From Alistipes megaguti (GTDB lineage: Bacteria; Bacteroidota; Bacteroidia; Bacteroidales; Rikenellaceae), in the NCBI RefSeq assembly GCF_900604385.1, contig NZ_LR027382.1, positions 2,395,001 through 2,459,000 on the forward strand: 64,000 nucleotides of DNA, in the 5' to 3' direction. Positions 1 through 7,971 of the stretch are shown one piece after another; position 1 is the first letter of the stretch, and each line of letters starts with the position of its first letter. The notes beneath the pieces were generated by a model. It was given only the letters and a program-made list of their open reading frames with translations, made no database searches and was not told where the DNA came from. Made by a program: the position numbers and the translations under genes.

Positions 1-13
1 AAATTTAACGCGA

Positions 14-21
14 CAAAGATA
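14..21 (-). promoter_or_regulatory. Putative -7 box of a leftward promoter
   Basis: Read on the minus strand this is TATCTTTG, a perfect match to the Bacteroidota -7 element TAnnTTTG. It lies downstream of the DUF1573 gene and points out of the window, so it probably drives a gene beyond the left edge. Confidence 0.45.
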
Positions 22-47
22 GAAAATATTGTCGAAAAAACAAGGAT

Positions 48-707
48 TTATTCGATGTCGGCCTCGACGAAGATCCGCAGGGGCTTTCGGGCGCCGGAGA
101 GGATGAGATCCATGCGTTTGAGCTGCCAGCCGTATTCGCCGCGGGAGTCGAATGTCATTTCGAGGGTTCGGGCCTGGCCGGGTGCAAGGGGTTGGGCGTC
201 ATGGTCGAGCGAGATGCAGCCGCAGCTGCGTTGGGTGGAGAGGATGACCAGAGGTTTGGCCGAGGTGTTTTCGAGTTGGAAGCGCAGGACGGCGATTTCG
301 CCGGATCCGAGGCGTCCGAAACGAAGCGTATCCGTGCTGCCGTGCATAAGCACCGAGTCTGAAATTGCGATGATTCGGCCTCGGAAAGGCTTCCGTTTTC
401 CGGGCTGGGCGAGACTCTTGCCGTCGGATTGCGCCGATGCTTTTCCTCGGAGAGCGTCGTGGCCCGCTGCCGCACCATCCGTTGTTCCCGCTGCCGCACC
501 ATCCGTTGTTTCTGCCGCCGCTCCGGTTCCCGTTGCTGCATCCGCCGTCACGCCATCCGTTGTTCCTGCCGTCTCTTCCGCCGCCGTTTGCCCCGTTTCG
601 GCCCCGGCCGTAGCCCCGGCTTTGCGGGACGCGCCGCCACAAGCGGCCAAAGCCGCCAGGATGGTGCCGGCGGCAAGGATTCGGATCAGGAATCGCTGCA
701 TATGCAT
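48..707 (-). CDS. DUF1573 domain lipoprotein with repetitive linker
   Basis: A 219-residue predicted lipoprotein. The signal ends in the lipobox LAAC with Cys at about residue 23, so the mature protein should be lipid-anchored. Residues about 28-105 are a low-complexity linker rich in Thr, Gly and Ala with repeats of TTDGAAAG. The C-terminal 105 residues match DUF1573, an immunoglobulin-like fold common in Bacteroidota, including the usual CGC motif after a beta strand and the PLAPGQ turn. The molecular role of the family is unknown. A second ATG two codons downstream is an equally good start. The gene follows nusB by 14 bases on the same strand and is probably cotranscribed with it. The repeat linker may vary in length between strains. 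Confidence 0.85.
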   Translation of the reverse strand: MHMQRFLIRILAAGTILAALAACGGASRKAGATAGAETGQTAAEETAGTTDGVTADAATGTGAAAETTDGAAAGTTDGAAAGHDALRGKASAQSDGKSLAQPGKRKPFRGRIIAISDSVLMHGSTDTLRFGRLGSGEIAVLRFQLENTSAKPLVILSTQRSCGCISLDHDAQPLAPGQARTLEMTFDSRGEYGWQLKRMDLILSGARKPLRIFVEADIE

Positions 708-720
708 GATCCGTGAGGAT

Positions 721-1656
721 TTAGATCAGACCGCGTCCGGCCTTTTTGATGCGCCCCTCCTCGGTGAGCGATGCGACGATCTTGTCGAGCACGCCGTTGA
801 TGAAGGTGCTGCTGCCGGGCGTGGAGTAGTATTTCGAGATTTCGATCCACTCGTCGAGGGTCACCTTGACGGGGATCGAGGGGAAGGAGGTCAGCTCGGC
901 GATGGCCGTACCGATGATGAGGTTGTCCATGAAGACGATTCGGTCGACGTCCCAGTTTGCGGTGAACTTTTCGATGTAGTCCTGATAGGAGTTGTAGTTG
1001 ACCAGAGCCTTTTCGAAGAGGGTCTTGACGAATTCGGGATCCTCCTCGCTCTTGAATTTGGGCGGGATGCGGATTTCGGAGTGGGAGGCGCGCAGGCCTG
1101 AGAGCGAGCGCAGGATCATCATGGTGATGTAGGGCAGGTCGTCGCTCCAGAGCAGGGAGATCTCCTCGAGGGCCTCTTCGAGGGCGTCGGACTCCTGCAG
1201 CGACTTGAAGAACTCCTCGACGAGATGTTTGTCCTCCTCGAACGAGCGGCTGTCGTGCTGCATGTACTCCTTGTAGGCGGGGGTTTCGGCGAACTGCGCG
1301 TAGAGGGTCCGGATGAGTTCGGGGTATTGGCTCCAGCCGAGTTTTCGGGCGACGATCCGGTCGTTGACGGCATCGCTGTTGGAGATGATGCGGATGACGG
1401 CGTTGTCGACGAACTTGGTATTGGGGTTGAGGTCCTCGTAGGTGGGGAGTTTCTTCTGTTTGGCGATATCGATCCGCTGCTGGGCGTAACGGGCGACCTC
1501 GACGGGCAGGATGAGGATCTGGAAATAGAGGTCGTAGGCCTTGTCCACGGAGGCCATCAGGGTCTTTTCCGAAGCCATCATGTTGTCGGCTCCCGATTTG
1601 AGGTGTGCGAAGAGGGCCTTGATGACCTTGATGCGGAGTAATCTTCTGCTCAACAT
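721..1656 (-). CDS. nusB: Transcription antitermination protein NusB
   Basis: This is the long Bacteroidota form of NusB, 311 residues, with the all-alpha NusB fold in roughly the last 150 residues. NusB with NusE (ribosomal protein S10) binds boxA RNA and promotes antitermination during rRNA transcription. The start MLSRRLLRIK was chosen because the opening motif RRxxRxKxxxALF is the conserved beginning of the family. The open frame continues upstream to 2106, but there it only shadows the divergent oxidoreductase gene. A TACCTTTG promoter box lies 25 bases upstream. The DUF1573 lipoprotein gene follows in the same direction. Confidence 0.93.
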   Translation of the reverse strand: MLSRRLLRIKVIKALFAHLKSGADNMMASEKTLMASVDKAYDLYFQILILPVEVARYAQQRIDIAKQKKLPTYEDLNPNTKFVDNAVIRIISNSDAVNDRIVARKLGWSQYPELIRTLYAQFAETPAYKEYMQHDSRSFEEDKHLVEEFFKSLQESDALEEALEEISLLWSDDLPYITMMILRSLSGLRASHSEIRIPPKFKSEEDPEFVKTLFEKALVNYNSYQDYIEKFTANWDVDRIVFMDNLIIGTAIAELTSFPSIPVKVTLDEWIEISKYYSTPGSSTFINGVLDKIVASLTEEGRIKKAGRGLI

Positions 1657-1680
1657 ATCTAGAACGATGTTTTTCGGGCG

Positions 1681-1688
1681 CAAAGGTA
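1681..1688 (-). promoter_or_regulatory. -7 promoter box for nusB
   Basis: On the minus strand the sequence is TACCTTTG followed by C, a match to TAnnTTTG. It sits 25 bases before the nusB start, leaving a leader of about 20 nt. It is back to back with the promoter of the divergent flavoprotein gene. Confidence 0.65.
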
Positions 1689-1730
1689 GTGAAAAGGGGG
1701 CAAAAAATGAAAAATTTCGCATTAAATTCC

Positions 1731-1738
1731 TAATTTTG
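1731..1738 (+). promoter_or_regulatory. -7 promoter box directly before the flavoprotein gene
   Basis: TAATTTTG matches TAnnTTTG and ends only six bases before the ATG at 1745. With the usual distance from box to first transcribed base, the mRNA would start at or within one or two bases of the ATG, so the message may be leaderless. Confidence 0.55.
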
Positions 1739-1744
1739 CAGCGT

Positions 1745-3016
1745 ATGGAACAGAATGAAGAAAAACAACCCTGCGACGTGATCGTCATCGGGGCTGGAGC
1801 CGCGGGACTGATGGCTGCGGGCACGGCGGCACAGAACGGCCATCGGGTGCTGCTTCTGGAGAAGATGGAGAAGTCGGGTCGCAAGGTCCGCATAACGGGC
1901 AAGGGTCGCTGCAACGTCACCAACGCCCGGCCGGCCGAGGAGTTTGCCTCGCAGGTGCGGACCAACGCGGAGTTCTTCGCCCCGGCCTTTGCGGCCTTCA
2001 ACAACCGGGCGACGATCCGTTTTTTCGAGCGCCGGGGGGTGAAACTCGAGATTGAACGCGGCGAGCGGGTCTTTCCGAAGAGCGGCAAGGCGTGGGACAT
2101 CGCCAATGCGCTGCTGGACTACTGCGTCGAGAACGGCGTGAAGATCCTCTACGATACGCGCGTGACGGGGATCCTGACCCTTGCCGGTCGGGTCTTCGGG
2201 GTGAAATACATCAACAAGCGGGGCTTTGAGCGCAAGGAGGAGGCTCCGCGGGTGATCCTGGCCACGGGGGGTGTTTCGTATCCGGCCACGGGGTCGACGG
2301 GCGACGGTTACGCCTTTGCGGCGGACTTGGGCCACACGATCGAACCGTTGCGGCCGTCGCTCACGCCGCTTGTGACGTCGCACCCGCAGGTCCGCTACCT
2401 CCACAAGCTGCTGCTGCGCAACGTGCGGGCGACGCTTTACGTCGATAACGCTCCGGTCCGCGAGGAGTTCGGCGAACTGGGCTTTTCGGAGCGAGGCATC
2501 GAAGGGGCCGTGGCGCTGCGGATGAGCCGCGATGCGGTTGATGCGCTGATCGACGGCCATCGGGTGAAACTCGTGGTCGACCTCAAGCCGGCGCTGACCG
2601 AAGAGCAGCTGCGCGACCGCATCGCACGTGAGCGGGCCGAGATGGCCCCGACGGAGTTCTTCGGCGAGTTGCTGCGCAAACTGGTTCCGCAGCCGCTGGT
2701 GCAGCCGCTGGCCCACGAGATAGACATCCACACGAAGGATTACGTTTCGAAGATTACGGACGAACAGGTGACGCGCCTGATCCGCACGTTGAAGGGGCTG
2801 ACCTTTCCGATCTCGGACTACGCGCCGTTCGAATATGCCGTGACGACGGCCGGCGGGGTCCGCTGCGACGAGGTCAACCCGCAGACGATGGAGTCGCTGA
2901 AGGTCCCGGGGCTCTACCTGGCGGGCGAGGTGCTCGACCTGGATGCCAATACGGGGGGCTATAACCTTCAGATTGCCTTTTCGACGGGGCGTCTGGCAGG
3001 CCAGCTCAGGAAATAA
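1745..3016 (+). CDS. BaiN/HI0933-family NAD(P)/FAD-dependent oxidoreductase
   Basis: A 423-residue flavoprotein of the HI0933/BaiN/RdsA family. The FAD-binding GxGxxG motif is at residues 16-21 (GAGAAG), followed by LLLEKMEKSGRKVRITGKGR, typical of this family. The C-terminal motif GLYLAGEVLDLDANTGGYN is its second FAD contact. Members are linked to reduction of unsaturated substrates, including bile acid intermediates (BaiN), but most are uncharacterised, so the substrate here is unknown. The start was set at MEQNEE because the upstream in-frame part overlaps the nusB gene and the promoter box at 1731-1738. Confidence 0.9.
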   Translation: MEQNEEKQPCDVIVIGAGAAGLMAAGTAAQNGHRVLLLEKMEKSGRKVRITGKGRCNVTNARPAEEFASQVRTNAEFFAPAFAAFNNRATIRFFERRGVKLEIERGERVFPKSGKAWDIANALLDYCVENGVKILYDTRVTGILTLAGRVFGVKYINKRGFERKEEAPRVILATGGVSYPATGSTGDGYAFAADLGHTIEPLRPSLTPLVTSHPQVRYLHKLLLRNVRATLYVDNAPVREEFGELGFSERGIEGAVALRMSRDAVDALIDGHRVKLVVDLKPALTEEQLRDRIARERAEMAPTEFFGELLRKLVPQPLVQPLAHEIDIHTKDYVSKITDEQVTRLIRTLKGLTFPISDYAPFEYAVTTAGGVRCDEVNPQTMESLKVPGLYLAGEVLDLDANTGGYNLQIAFSTGRLAGQLRK

Positions 3017-3033
3017 TCGGGGGGCGCAACAGA

Positions 3034-3546
3034 ATGAAACTTACCGGACACCGTTTGTCATTGCACCTTCCGCGACGGATGGCCGAATTGCGCAACCGCC
3101 TTTCGCGGGCGCGCTATTTCCGGGGTCACGGTGTCCATTCGCCCTTTGTCTACGATATCGTGCGGGAGGTTTTCATGCGACACACGCTGCTGGACGGCGA
3201 CCGGCGGCTCTACGAGACGCTGTTGTCGGCCGGCGTTCCGCACCGGCGGGCCGTGCAGCTGCAGAATCTGGCGATCCATTGCGGCTATGCGAGTTTCGGC
3301 ATGAATCGTGCGGATGCGGATTTGTGCATCGTCACGCGGGATCTTCCGCGGGCCGAGACGCTGGCTCTTCTGCGCCGGGCGCGGGAGGAGGGTCATACCG
3401 TGGCGGTGATGTCGCCCTACGACGGACGCGAGCGGCAGGCGCTCTGCGCGCAGATTGTGGCGGGCCACCGCTCGACGACGGTCGACAACCGGGGTTACCT
3501 GCTTGTATTCAATAATTATTTACCGAAACAACATTTCCGACTATGA
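3034..3546 (+). CDS. Degenerate methyltransferase-like protein
   Basis: A 170-residue protein whose N-terminus carries the motif RGHGVHSPFVYDIV, seen at the start of a family of Bacteroidota class I SAM-dependent methyltransferases of about 230-260 residues. The glycine-rich SAM-binding motif expected next is not visible, and the protein is roughly 70 residues short. The C-terminus ends in KQHFRL, as the full-length proteins tend to end in a KQH(F/Y) tail, so an internal part rather than an end appears lost. It may be a non-catalytic remnant kept in an operon: it starts 17 bases after the flavoprotein stop and overlaps the next gene as ATGA. The family link rests on recall of motifs. Confidence 0.6.
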   Translation: MKLTGHRLSLHLPRRMAELRNRLSRARYFRGHGVHSPFVYDIVREVFMRHTLLDGDRRLYETLLSAGVPHRRAVQLQNLAIHCGYASFGMNRADADLCIVTRDLPRAETLALLRRAREEGHTVAVMSPYDGRERQALCAQIVAGHRSTTVDNRGYLLVFNNYLPKQHFRL

Positions 3547-4094
3547 AAGTGTATACGAAGACGGGCGACCGGGGCCAGACCTCGCTGATCGGGGGAGAGC
3601 GGGTCCCGAAGAGCGACGAACGGGTCGAGGCCTACGGTACGGTGGACGAACTGACGGCCTTCACGGCGCTGTTGACCGACCAACTGCGGGGCGATGCCGC
3701 ACTAGCCCCGACGGTCGACGATCTGAACCGGATCCTTTCGCGGCTGATGACGGTCGAGGCGTTGCTGGCGGCTGACAGCGAGGGGCGTAAGAGACTCTCG
3801 CCGCTGTCCGGCGAGGCGATTGCATGGCTTGAGGGGAGGATCGATGCGATGCAGACCCGGCTTCCGACGATCGACAAGTTCACGATTCCGGGGGGTCATC
3901 CGGCCGTGTCGTGGAGTCACGTCTGCCGGACGGTGTGCCGCCGGGCGGAGCGGGCGGCGCTGCGTGCCGATGCAAAATACGGGGCTGACCCGACGGCGCT
4001 GGTGTGGTTGAACCGGCTGTCGGATTACTTCTACGTGCTGGGGCGGATGCTGACGGTCCATTTCGGCGTTGAGGAGACGCTGTGGATCCCCTGA
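3543..4094 (+). CDS. PduO-type cob(I)yrinic acid a,c-diamide adenosyltransferase
   Basis: A 183-residue PduO-family ATP:cob(I)alamin adenosyltransferase. It transfers the 5'-deoxyadenosyl group of ATP to reduced corrinoid to make adenosylcobalamin. The N-terminal ATP-binding motif KVYTKTGDRGQTSLIGG and the later segment CRTVCRRAERAA are diagnostic, and the length is normal. The start codon overlaps the stop of the preceding gene (ATGA), which suggests translational coupling. A strong hairpin with a T run follows at 4120-4149. No other cobalamin gene is nearby. Confidence 0.93.
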   Translation: MKVYTKTGDRGQTSLIGGERVPKSDERVEAYGTVDELTAFTALLTDQLRGDAALAPTVDDLNRILSRLMTVEALLAADSEGRKRLSPLSGEAIAWLEGRIDAMQTRLPTIDKFTIPGGHPAVSWSHVCRTVCRRAERAALRADAKYGADPTALVWLNRLSDYFYVLGRMLTVHFGVEETLWIP

Positions 4095-4119
4095 CCCGCT
4101 TCGCAGGATTTTTCTTTAT

Positions 4120-4149
4120 AAACCGGCATTCCTCGGATGCCGGTTTTTT
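4120..4149 (+). terminator. Rho-independent terminator after the adenosyltransferase gene
   Basis: A 10-bp perfect stem (AAACCGGCAT/ATGCCGGTTT) with a 7-nt loop is followed by a T run. A-richness on the other side means it could also stop the convergent EamA transcript. Confidence 0.85.
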
Positions 4150-4184
4150 GTTTCTGCCGGAGTCTCAGCCGGTGTTTCCGCCGG

Positions 4185-4601
4185 TTACTTGATCAGCATG
4201 ATGATGCTTCCGCAGGTGATCAGCAGGGCTCCGGCCACTACGCGGGGCGATGCGGGTTCTTTGAGGAAGAGCATCGACAGGACGATGGTGATGACCACGC
4301 TCAGTTTGTCAATGGGGGCGACGCGCGACACGTCTCCCGTCTGGAGGGCCTTGAAGTAGAAGAGCCAGGAGAGTCCCGTGGCGATTCCCGAGAGGACGAG
4401 GAAGAGCCACGTGTGGGTTTCGATCTCGCGGATGGCAGCGGCCTGATGCCGGAAAATCACGATACCCCACGTCAGTATCAGGATGATGGAGGTGCGAATA
4501 GCTGTGGCGAGATCCGAATTGATCTCCCTGACGCCGACTTTGGCAAAGATGGCCGTCAGAGCGGCGAACAGGGCCGAGAGCAGGGCATAGTATTTCCACA
4601 T
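4185..4601 (-). CDS. Small EamA-family (DMT) membrane transporter
   Basis: A 138-residue integral membrane protein with about five hydrophobic segments forming one EamA domain. Ordinary DMT permeases carry two such domains in about 300 residues. Short one-domain members exist and are thought to act as dimers. Recognisable features are the N-terminal ALFAALTAIFAKVGV segment and the final FLKEPASPRVVAGALLITCG segment, the usual EamA ending. The substrate cannot be told. The gene converges on the adenosyltransferase gene, and upstream of it lie a hairpin and the left edge of the integrated island. Confidence 0.85.
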   Translation of the reverse strand: MWKYYALLSALFAALTAIFAKVGVREINSDLATAIRTSIILILTWGIVIFRHQAAAIREIETHTWLFLVLSGIATGLSWLFYFKALQTGDVSRVAPIDKLSVVITIVLSMLFLKEPASPRVVAGALLITCGSIIMLIK

Positions 4602-4651
4602 GGTTTCGAATGGTTAAAGGTTTGGGAGGGGGCGGCGGCAGGGTTCGAAAA

Positions 4652-4676
4652 AAATGCGACCCGCGGGGTCGCATTT
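4652..4676 (-). terminator. Displaced original terminator of the DUF2795 gene
   Basis: Hairpin AAATGCGACC/GGTCGCATTT, followed on the minus strand by a T-rich stretch. Nearly the same hairpin is found at 10288-10309 behind the intact DUF2795 gene. Here it follows only the last seven codons of that gene, so it is most simply the native terminator pushed away by the island. Confidence 0.6.
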
Positions 4677-4720
4677 CAGTTTTCGAGACAAGTTTCGGGA
4701 CCGGGGCCTCCGACTCTGAA

Positions 4721-4743
4721 CTAATACTCCTCTTCGTTGAAGA
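4721..4743 (-). pseudogene. Displaced 3' end of the DUF2795 gene (left attachment site)
   Basis: On the minus strand this encodes IFNEEEY then a stop, the same ending as the intact DUF2795 protein (FFNEEEY). Positions 4722-4743 match 10360-10381 at 21 of 22 bases. Outside this block the two regions differ. The arrangement is that of an integrative element that recombined inside the gene's 3' end, so this is the proposed left attachment site. Confidence 0.65.
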
Positions 4744-4882
4744 TGTATGATAGTTGCTAAATATCATATATTTAGTTTGGAAAATATATTATTTTAGGGA
4801 CTGTCGTAAAAAGAATAAAACTTTATAACGAATTGATTGCCAATGTAATATAAAATTTGTATCTTAGCTAAAGATAAAAAGA

Positions 4883-4922
4883 ATACCTCCAATTGCCCTA
4901 GAAAAGCCAAATTTGGAGGTAT
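4883..4922 (+). promoter_or_regulatory. Leader hairpin before the transposase gene
   Basis: ATACCTCCAA and TTGGAGGTAT form a perfect 10-bp stem around a 20-nt loop. The right arm contains GGAGG, the only Shine-Dalgarno-like sequence before the transposase, although it is about 20 nt from the ATG. Folding in read-through RNA would bury it. Similar devices protect other insertion sequences from outside transcription; here that role is inferred. Confidence 0.5.
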
Positions 4923-4939
4923 CGCAAAAATTAATCTGC

Positions 4940-6325
4940 ATGGCTAAGGTACAAAATTTCTCTGAAATATCACCCGATCTTCCTTTCACGGAGTTCGATT
5001 TTTATGAATTGTATAGGCGGACGTTCGAGACTAGCGAGCTGGGAAAAATCAGGAAGAGGCTGCCGCTTGGTGAGATGGCAGAGAACTTTGGACTGATAAG
5101 CAAGAGCATGAGAGCGAAGAAAGGACGAAAAACATACTTCACCCCGGAGGGCAAGGTTGCGCTGATGTTCCTGAAGATGTACACAGGTCTGAGCAGCCCG
5201 AGGTTGATGGAGCATCTTAACGGCAACGTCCACTATCAGCTCTTCTGCGATGTGAGAATAGACCCGATGCATCCTCTGACGAACTACAAACTTCTGGACG
5301 ACGTGTTTTCGGAGCTGGCCCGCGGGCTGAAGATCCAACAGCAGCAGGAGATACTGGCAAGAGCCTGGAAACCGTACATGAAGGACCTGGATACGATGTA
5401 TACGGATGCAACCTGTTACGAGAGCGAGATGCGCTATCCTACGGATGCGAAGCTTCTGTGGGAAGGAATAGAGAAGTCATATGAGATAATGTGCACTCTG
5501 AGTGCCAAGCTGAATGTGCACCGTCCGAGGACGAAGTACGTAGACGTAGAGAAGGCCAACCTGTCGTACAGGAAGCGGCGCAGGCATACGAAAGTCCAGA
5601 CCAGGAAACTGACCAGACGCCTGCTCAACCTTTTGGGGAAGATACTGAAGGAGACCCGCACACTGGAGAGGGAGAATGCAGGCGCGGAGAAATTGCTGAC
5701 AGCCAGACAGAAGAGCGATATTGAAATCATCACAAGAGTGTACCGCCAGCAGAAGGCCCACTTCGAGAACAACAATCCTCGCGAGAGTGTCAAGGACAGG
5801 ATAGTGAGCATCAGCAAGGCGTATGTGAGGCCGATCGTGAGAGGCAAGGAAGTGAAGAGCGTAGAGTTCGGTGCGAAGTGCAACAACATCCAGGTTGACG
5901 GACTCTCATTCATCGAGAAGCTGTCATTCAATGCCTTCAACGAGGGAACCAGGCTTACGCACTGCCTGAAGATGCACCGAAAGCTCTTCGGTGTGGAGGC
6001 GAAGAAGGTCGGAGGAGATGCAGGCTATGCCGGCAGCGCCAACAGGGGGTACTGCAAGGATAGAGGAATACAGACGTCATTCGTCAAGCGTGGCCGTCCG
6101 TCCTTGGAAAAGAAAGAGAACGACATCATCCGCAACGAGCTGGCGAGGGTGAGGGCAACGAGGATGGAAGGCTCGTTCGGAACGCAGAAGGAACACTATG
6201 GCCTGAAACGCATCAAGGCAAGGACGAAGTTGACCGAAATCCTGTACATCTTCTTTGGCATCCACACGGCGAATGCAGTACAGCTCGTCCGGCGGGAAGT
6301 CAACGAAATTGCCCAGGCTGCCTGA
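4940..6325 (+). CDS. DDE transposase, DUF772-type (IS1182-like)
   Basis: A 461-residue transposase that appears full length. The N-terminal part has the DUF772 pattern (YFTPEGKVALMFLKMYTGLS). The DDE residues are visible as YTDAT, GGDAGYAG and the C-terminal block RMEGSFGTQKEHYGLKRI. The middle is highly basic and coiled-coil-like. The ATG at 4940 (MAKVQNF) was preferred to an in-frame TTG at 4913 because transposases of this type begin near there. The TTG lies inside the leader hairpin and is possible if the nearby GGAGG is not used as a ribosome site. Confidence 0.85.
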   Translation: MAKVQNFSEISPDLPFTEFDFYELYRRTFETSELGKIRKRLPLGEMAENFGLISKSMRAKKGRKTYFTPEGKVALMFLKMYTGLSSPRLMEHLNGNVHYQLFCDVRIDPMHPLTNYKLLDDVFSELARGLKIQQQQEILARAWKPYMKDLDTMYTDATCYESEMRYPTDAKLLWEGIEKSYEIMCTLSAKLNVHRPRTKYVDVEKANLSYRKRRRHTKVQTRKLTRRLLNLLGKILKETRTLERENAGAEKLLTARQKSDIEIITRVYRQQKAHFENNNPRESVKDRIVSISKAYVRPIVRGKEVKSVEFGAKCNNIQVDGLSFIEKLSFNAFNEGTRLTHCLKMHRKLFGVEAKKVGGDAGYAGSANRGYCKDRGIQTSFVKRGRPSLEKKENDIIRNELARVRATRMEGSFGTQKEHYGLKRIKARTKLTEILYIFFGIHTANAVQLVRREVNEIAQAA

Positions 6326-6577
6326 TGTTCGAGGTGAGTGAGAAACGGCCCTTTCACTGGAGTATTGGCTCTAGTTGGGTCCAAAAATGAAAAAAGGGAC
6401 TCCGAAACGGAGCCGAAAATATAAAAAGATGAGTTCGATCGGAAAAATTACCGGGACAGTCTGCCGATTGACTCATAATGACGGAATTAAACGACTGTCC
6501 CTATTTTATATAATTATTAGAAAGTCTATTTTGGTATAAAATCTTTTGATTTCACTTAATAATGTGAGGGTAGGGTA

Positions 6578-7873
6578 TCAATATGATAATTTGTGATAAT
6601 AGGAATATTTGTTCAACATTGTATTGATATCTGAATTATTGAAGCCTACTAGGTTCAAAATACAGCATACTAAAAGTTTCCTTAGTTCAATCGTTTGCTC
6701 ATATAATTTTCGCCCGCTGTATATTTCACGTCCTTCTTTGGGTATAAAAAAGTGAGAGTAATAGTTGCGTGAATTACAAACGATGGTAGGATTCAATTTT
6801 GAACTTTGGATTTTCTGAACATCTTTGAATTTTGTTAAAAGTTCTTCAATCCGCTGTTTATACCCTTTGTTGTCAGATTTGTCAATAAATCGACAGTGAA
6901 AACCATCTATGGCATAAGCTAATATCAGAAAATCATGCGTAGTAAAACGTTTATCAATAATGCTTTCTATTAATTGTTCTCGAATAGGAGCTATTTCATC
7001 TTCCACATTATACCAAGATTGCAGGACCTGTGTAAAGTTTTGCGATAACTTATTTTCAAGGTCATTGTATGAGAATAGAAAGGTTGCAGGTTTATTGGAT
7101 GGAGAAATATATCTGAAGTTGGTTGGGTAATAATACACTATTTCGTCAGGGTCTGTGACCAAAGACAGGGCGAATTGTGTGATGTGGATTATTTTTAATG
7201 CAGATAAGGAAATAAACTGAGCAAACAAGTCTACATATTTATTGATATCGGAAAGCGAGAATCCTCTTTTGGAGTGAAGAGCAATTCGTGTATCTTGTCC
7301 TAATATGATATTTCTTGGATCACGAGTTATATGTATAGATGCACAACGTAACAATTCTATGTGTATATCTTCATTAAGAGAAACAGTATTTTCAATTTGT
7401 CGCAACTTATTTTCTGTGATTGAAAATGACTGTACTCCATTCTCATATTTATGTTGAATTGCATTGGGAGACAACCATTCTGTCAAGACAGGCATTTTGA
7501 TATTAGCAATCTGGAAAATTTTGGAACTGCAATTACATTCGAGGAAATGTTGATTTCCATACAAAATGCATTGACAGTGGTATTCAATCAAAGGAATATC
7601 AAGCCCCATAGTAATTGAGGGATATGCTTGACATCCTAACAAGGTGATGTATTTATTCTGTAATGTTAGCCCTAAGATTACAGGTTCGATGATTATTTTA
7701 TTGTGTAGTATAGATTGTATATATTCAGTATCATCACCCAAAGCTCCAAACATTTTGAGTTGGATGCCTGTTGTTGGTGAATATCTCAGAGTTGCAGAAA
7801 TTCGTTTTTGTGAATTGGGAAGAAACCATATGCCATCCCAAGAAAATTCATCTGTTATTAAAGGTGCATCCAT
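6578..7873 (-). CDS. apeA: ApeA-type HEPN anti-phage protein
   Basis: A 431-residue protein with the two-part layout of ApeA, a phage-defence protein. The N-terminal ~320 residues resemble the ApeA N-terminal domain, starting with FSWDGIWFLPNSQKRISATL, where members share a W.(x)P then G.L pattern. The C-terminal ~110 residues look like an Apea-type HEPN domain with the RNase motif R-x4-H at about residues 369-374 (RNYYSH). HEPN proteins of this kind are thought to cut RNA on phage infection and cause abortive infection. The gene stands alone, is very AT-rich compared with the host genes, and has a TATCTTTA box 32 bases upstream. There is no partner gene next to it, as ApeA acts as a single gene. 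Family recognition is by motif, not a search. Confidence 0.75.
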   Translation of the reverse strand: MDAPLITDEFSWDGIWFLPNSQKRISATLRYSPTTGIQLKMFGALGDDTEYIQSILHNKIIIEPVILGLTLQNKYITLLGCQAYPSITMGLDIPLIEYHCQCILYGNQHFLECNCSSKIFQIANIKMPVLTEWLSPNAIQHKYENGVQSFSITENKLRQIENTVSLNEDIHIELLRCASIHITRDPRNIILGQDTRIALHSKRGFSLSDINKYVDLFAQFISLSALKIIHITQFALSLVTDPDEIVYYYPTNFRYISPSNKPATFLFSYNDLENKLSQNFTQVLQSWYNVEDEIAPIREQLIESIIDKRFTTHDFLILAYAIDGFHCRFIDKSDNKGYKQRIEELLTKFKDVQKIQSSKLNPTIVCNSRNYYSHFFIPKEGREIYSGRKLYEQTIELRKLLVCCILNLVGFNNSDINTMLNKYSYYHKLSY

Positions 7874-7904
7874 TTGTATCTCTTAAGTCTAAAAAGGTTG
7901 TATG

Positions 7905-7912
7905 TAAAGATA
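7905..7912 (-). promoter_or_regulatory. Probable -7 box of the apeA-like gene
   Basis: On the minus strand TATCTTTA, one base off TAnnTTTG, lies 31 bases before the ATG at 7873. It would give a leader of about 25 nt. Confidence 0.4.
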
Positions 7913-7971
7913 CGAAAATAGATTTGAGAGCATTTAAGAAATTGTGCTAAAATTATAATTGTGCTAAAATA

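Larger units (their letters stand above)
4796..6502 (+). mobile_element. IS1182-like insertion sequence
   Basis: The element is bounded by imperfect inverted repeats beginning AGGGAC(T/A)GTCGT at 4796 on the left and ending at 6502 on the right. The 5-bp sequence ATTTT occurs directly outside both ends (4791-4795 and 6503-6507), consistent with a target-site duplication. It holds one complete transposase gene. GC content is higher than in the adjoining AT-rich island, suggesting a separate arrival. Family placement is by protein features only; another IS4/IS5-superfamily group is possible. Confidence 0.75.

Noticed and set aside
4722..4743. tRNA gene as the integration target
   Set aside because: No tRNA cloverleaf is found at either island edge; the repeated sequence codes for the end of a small protein.
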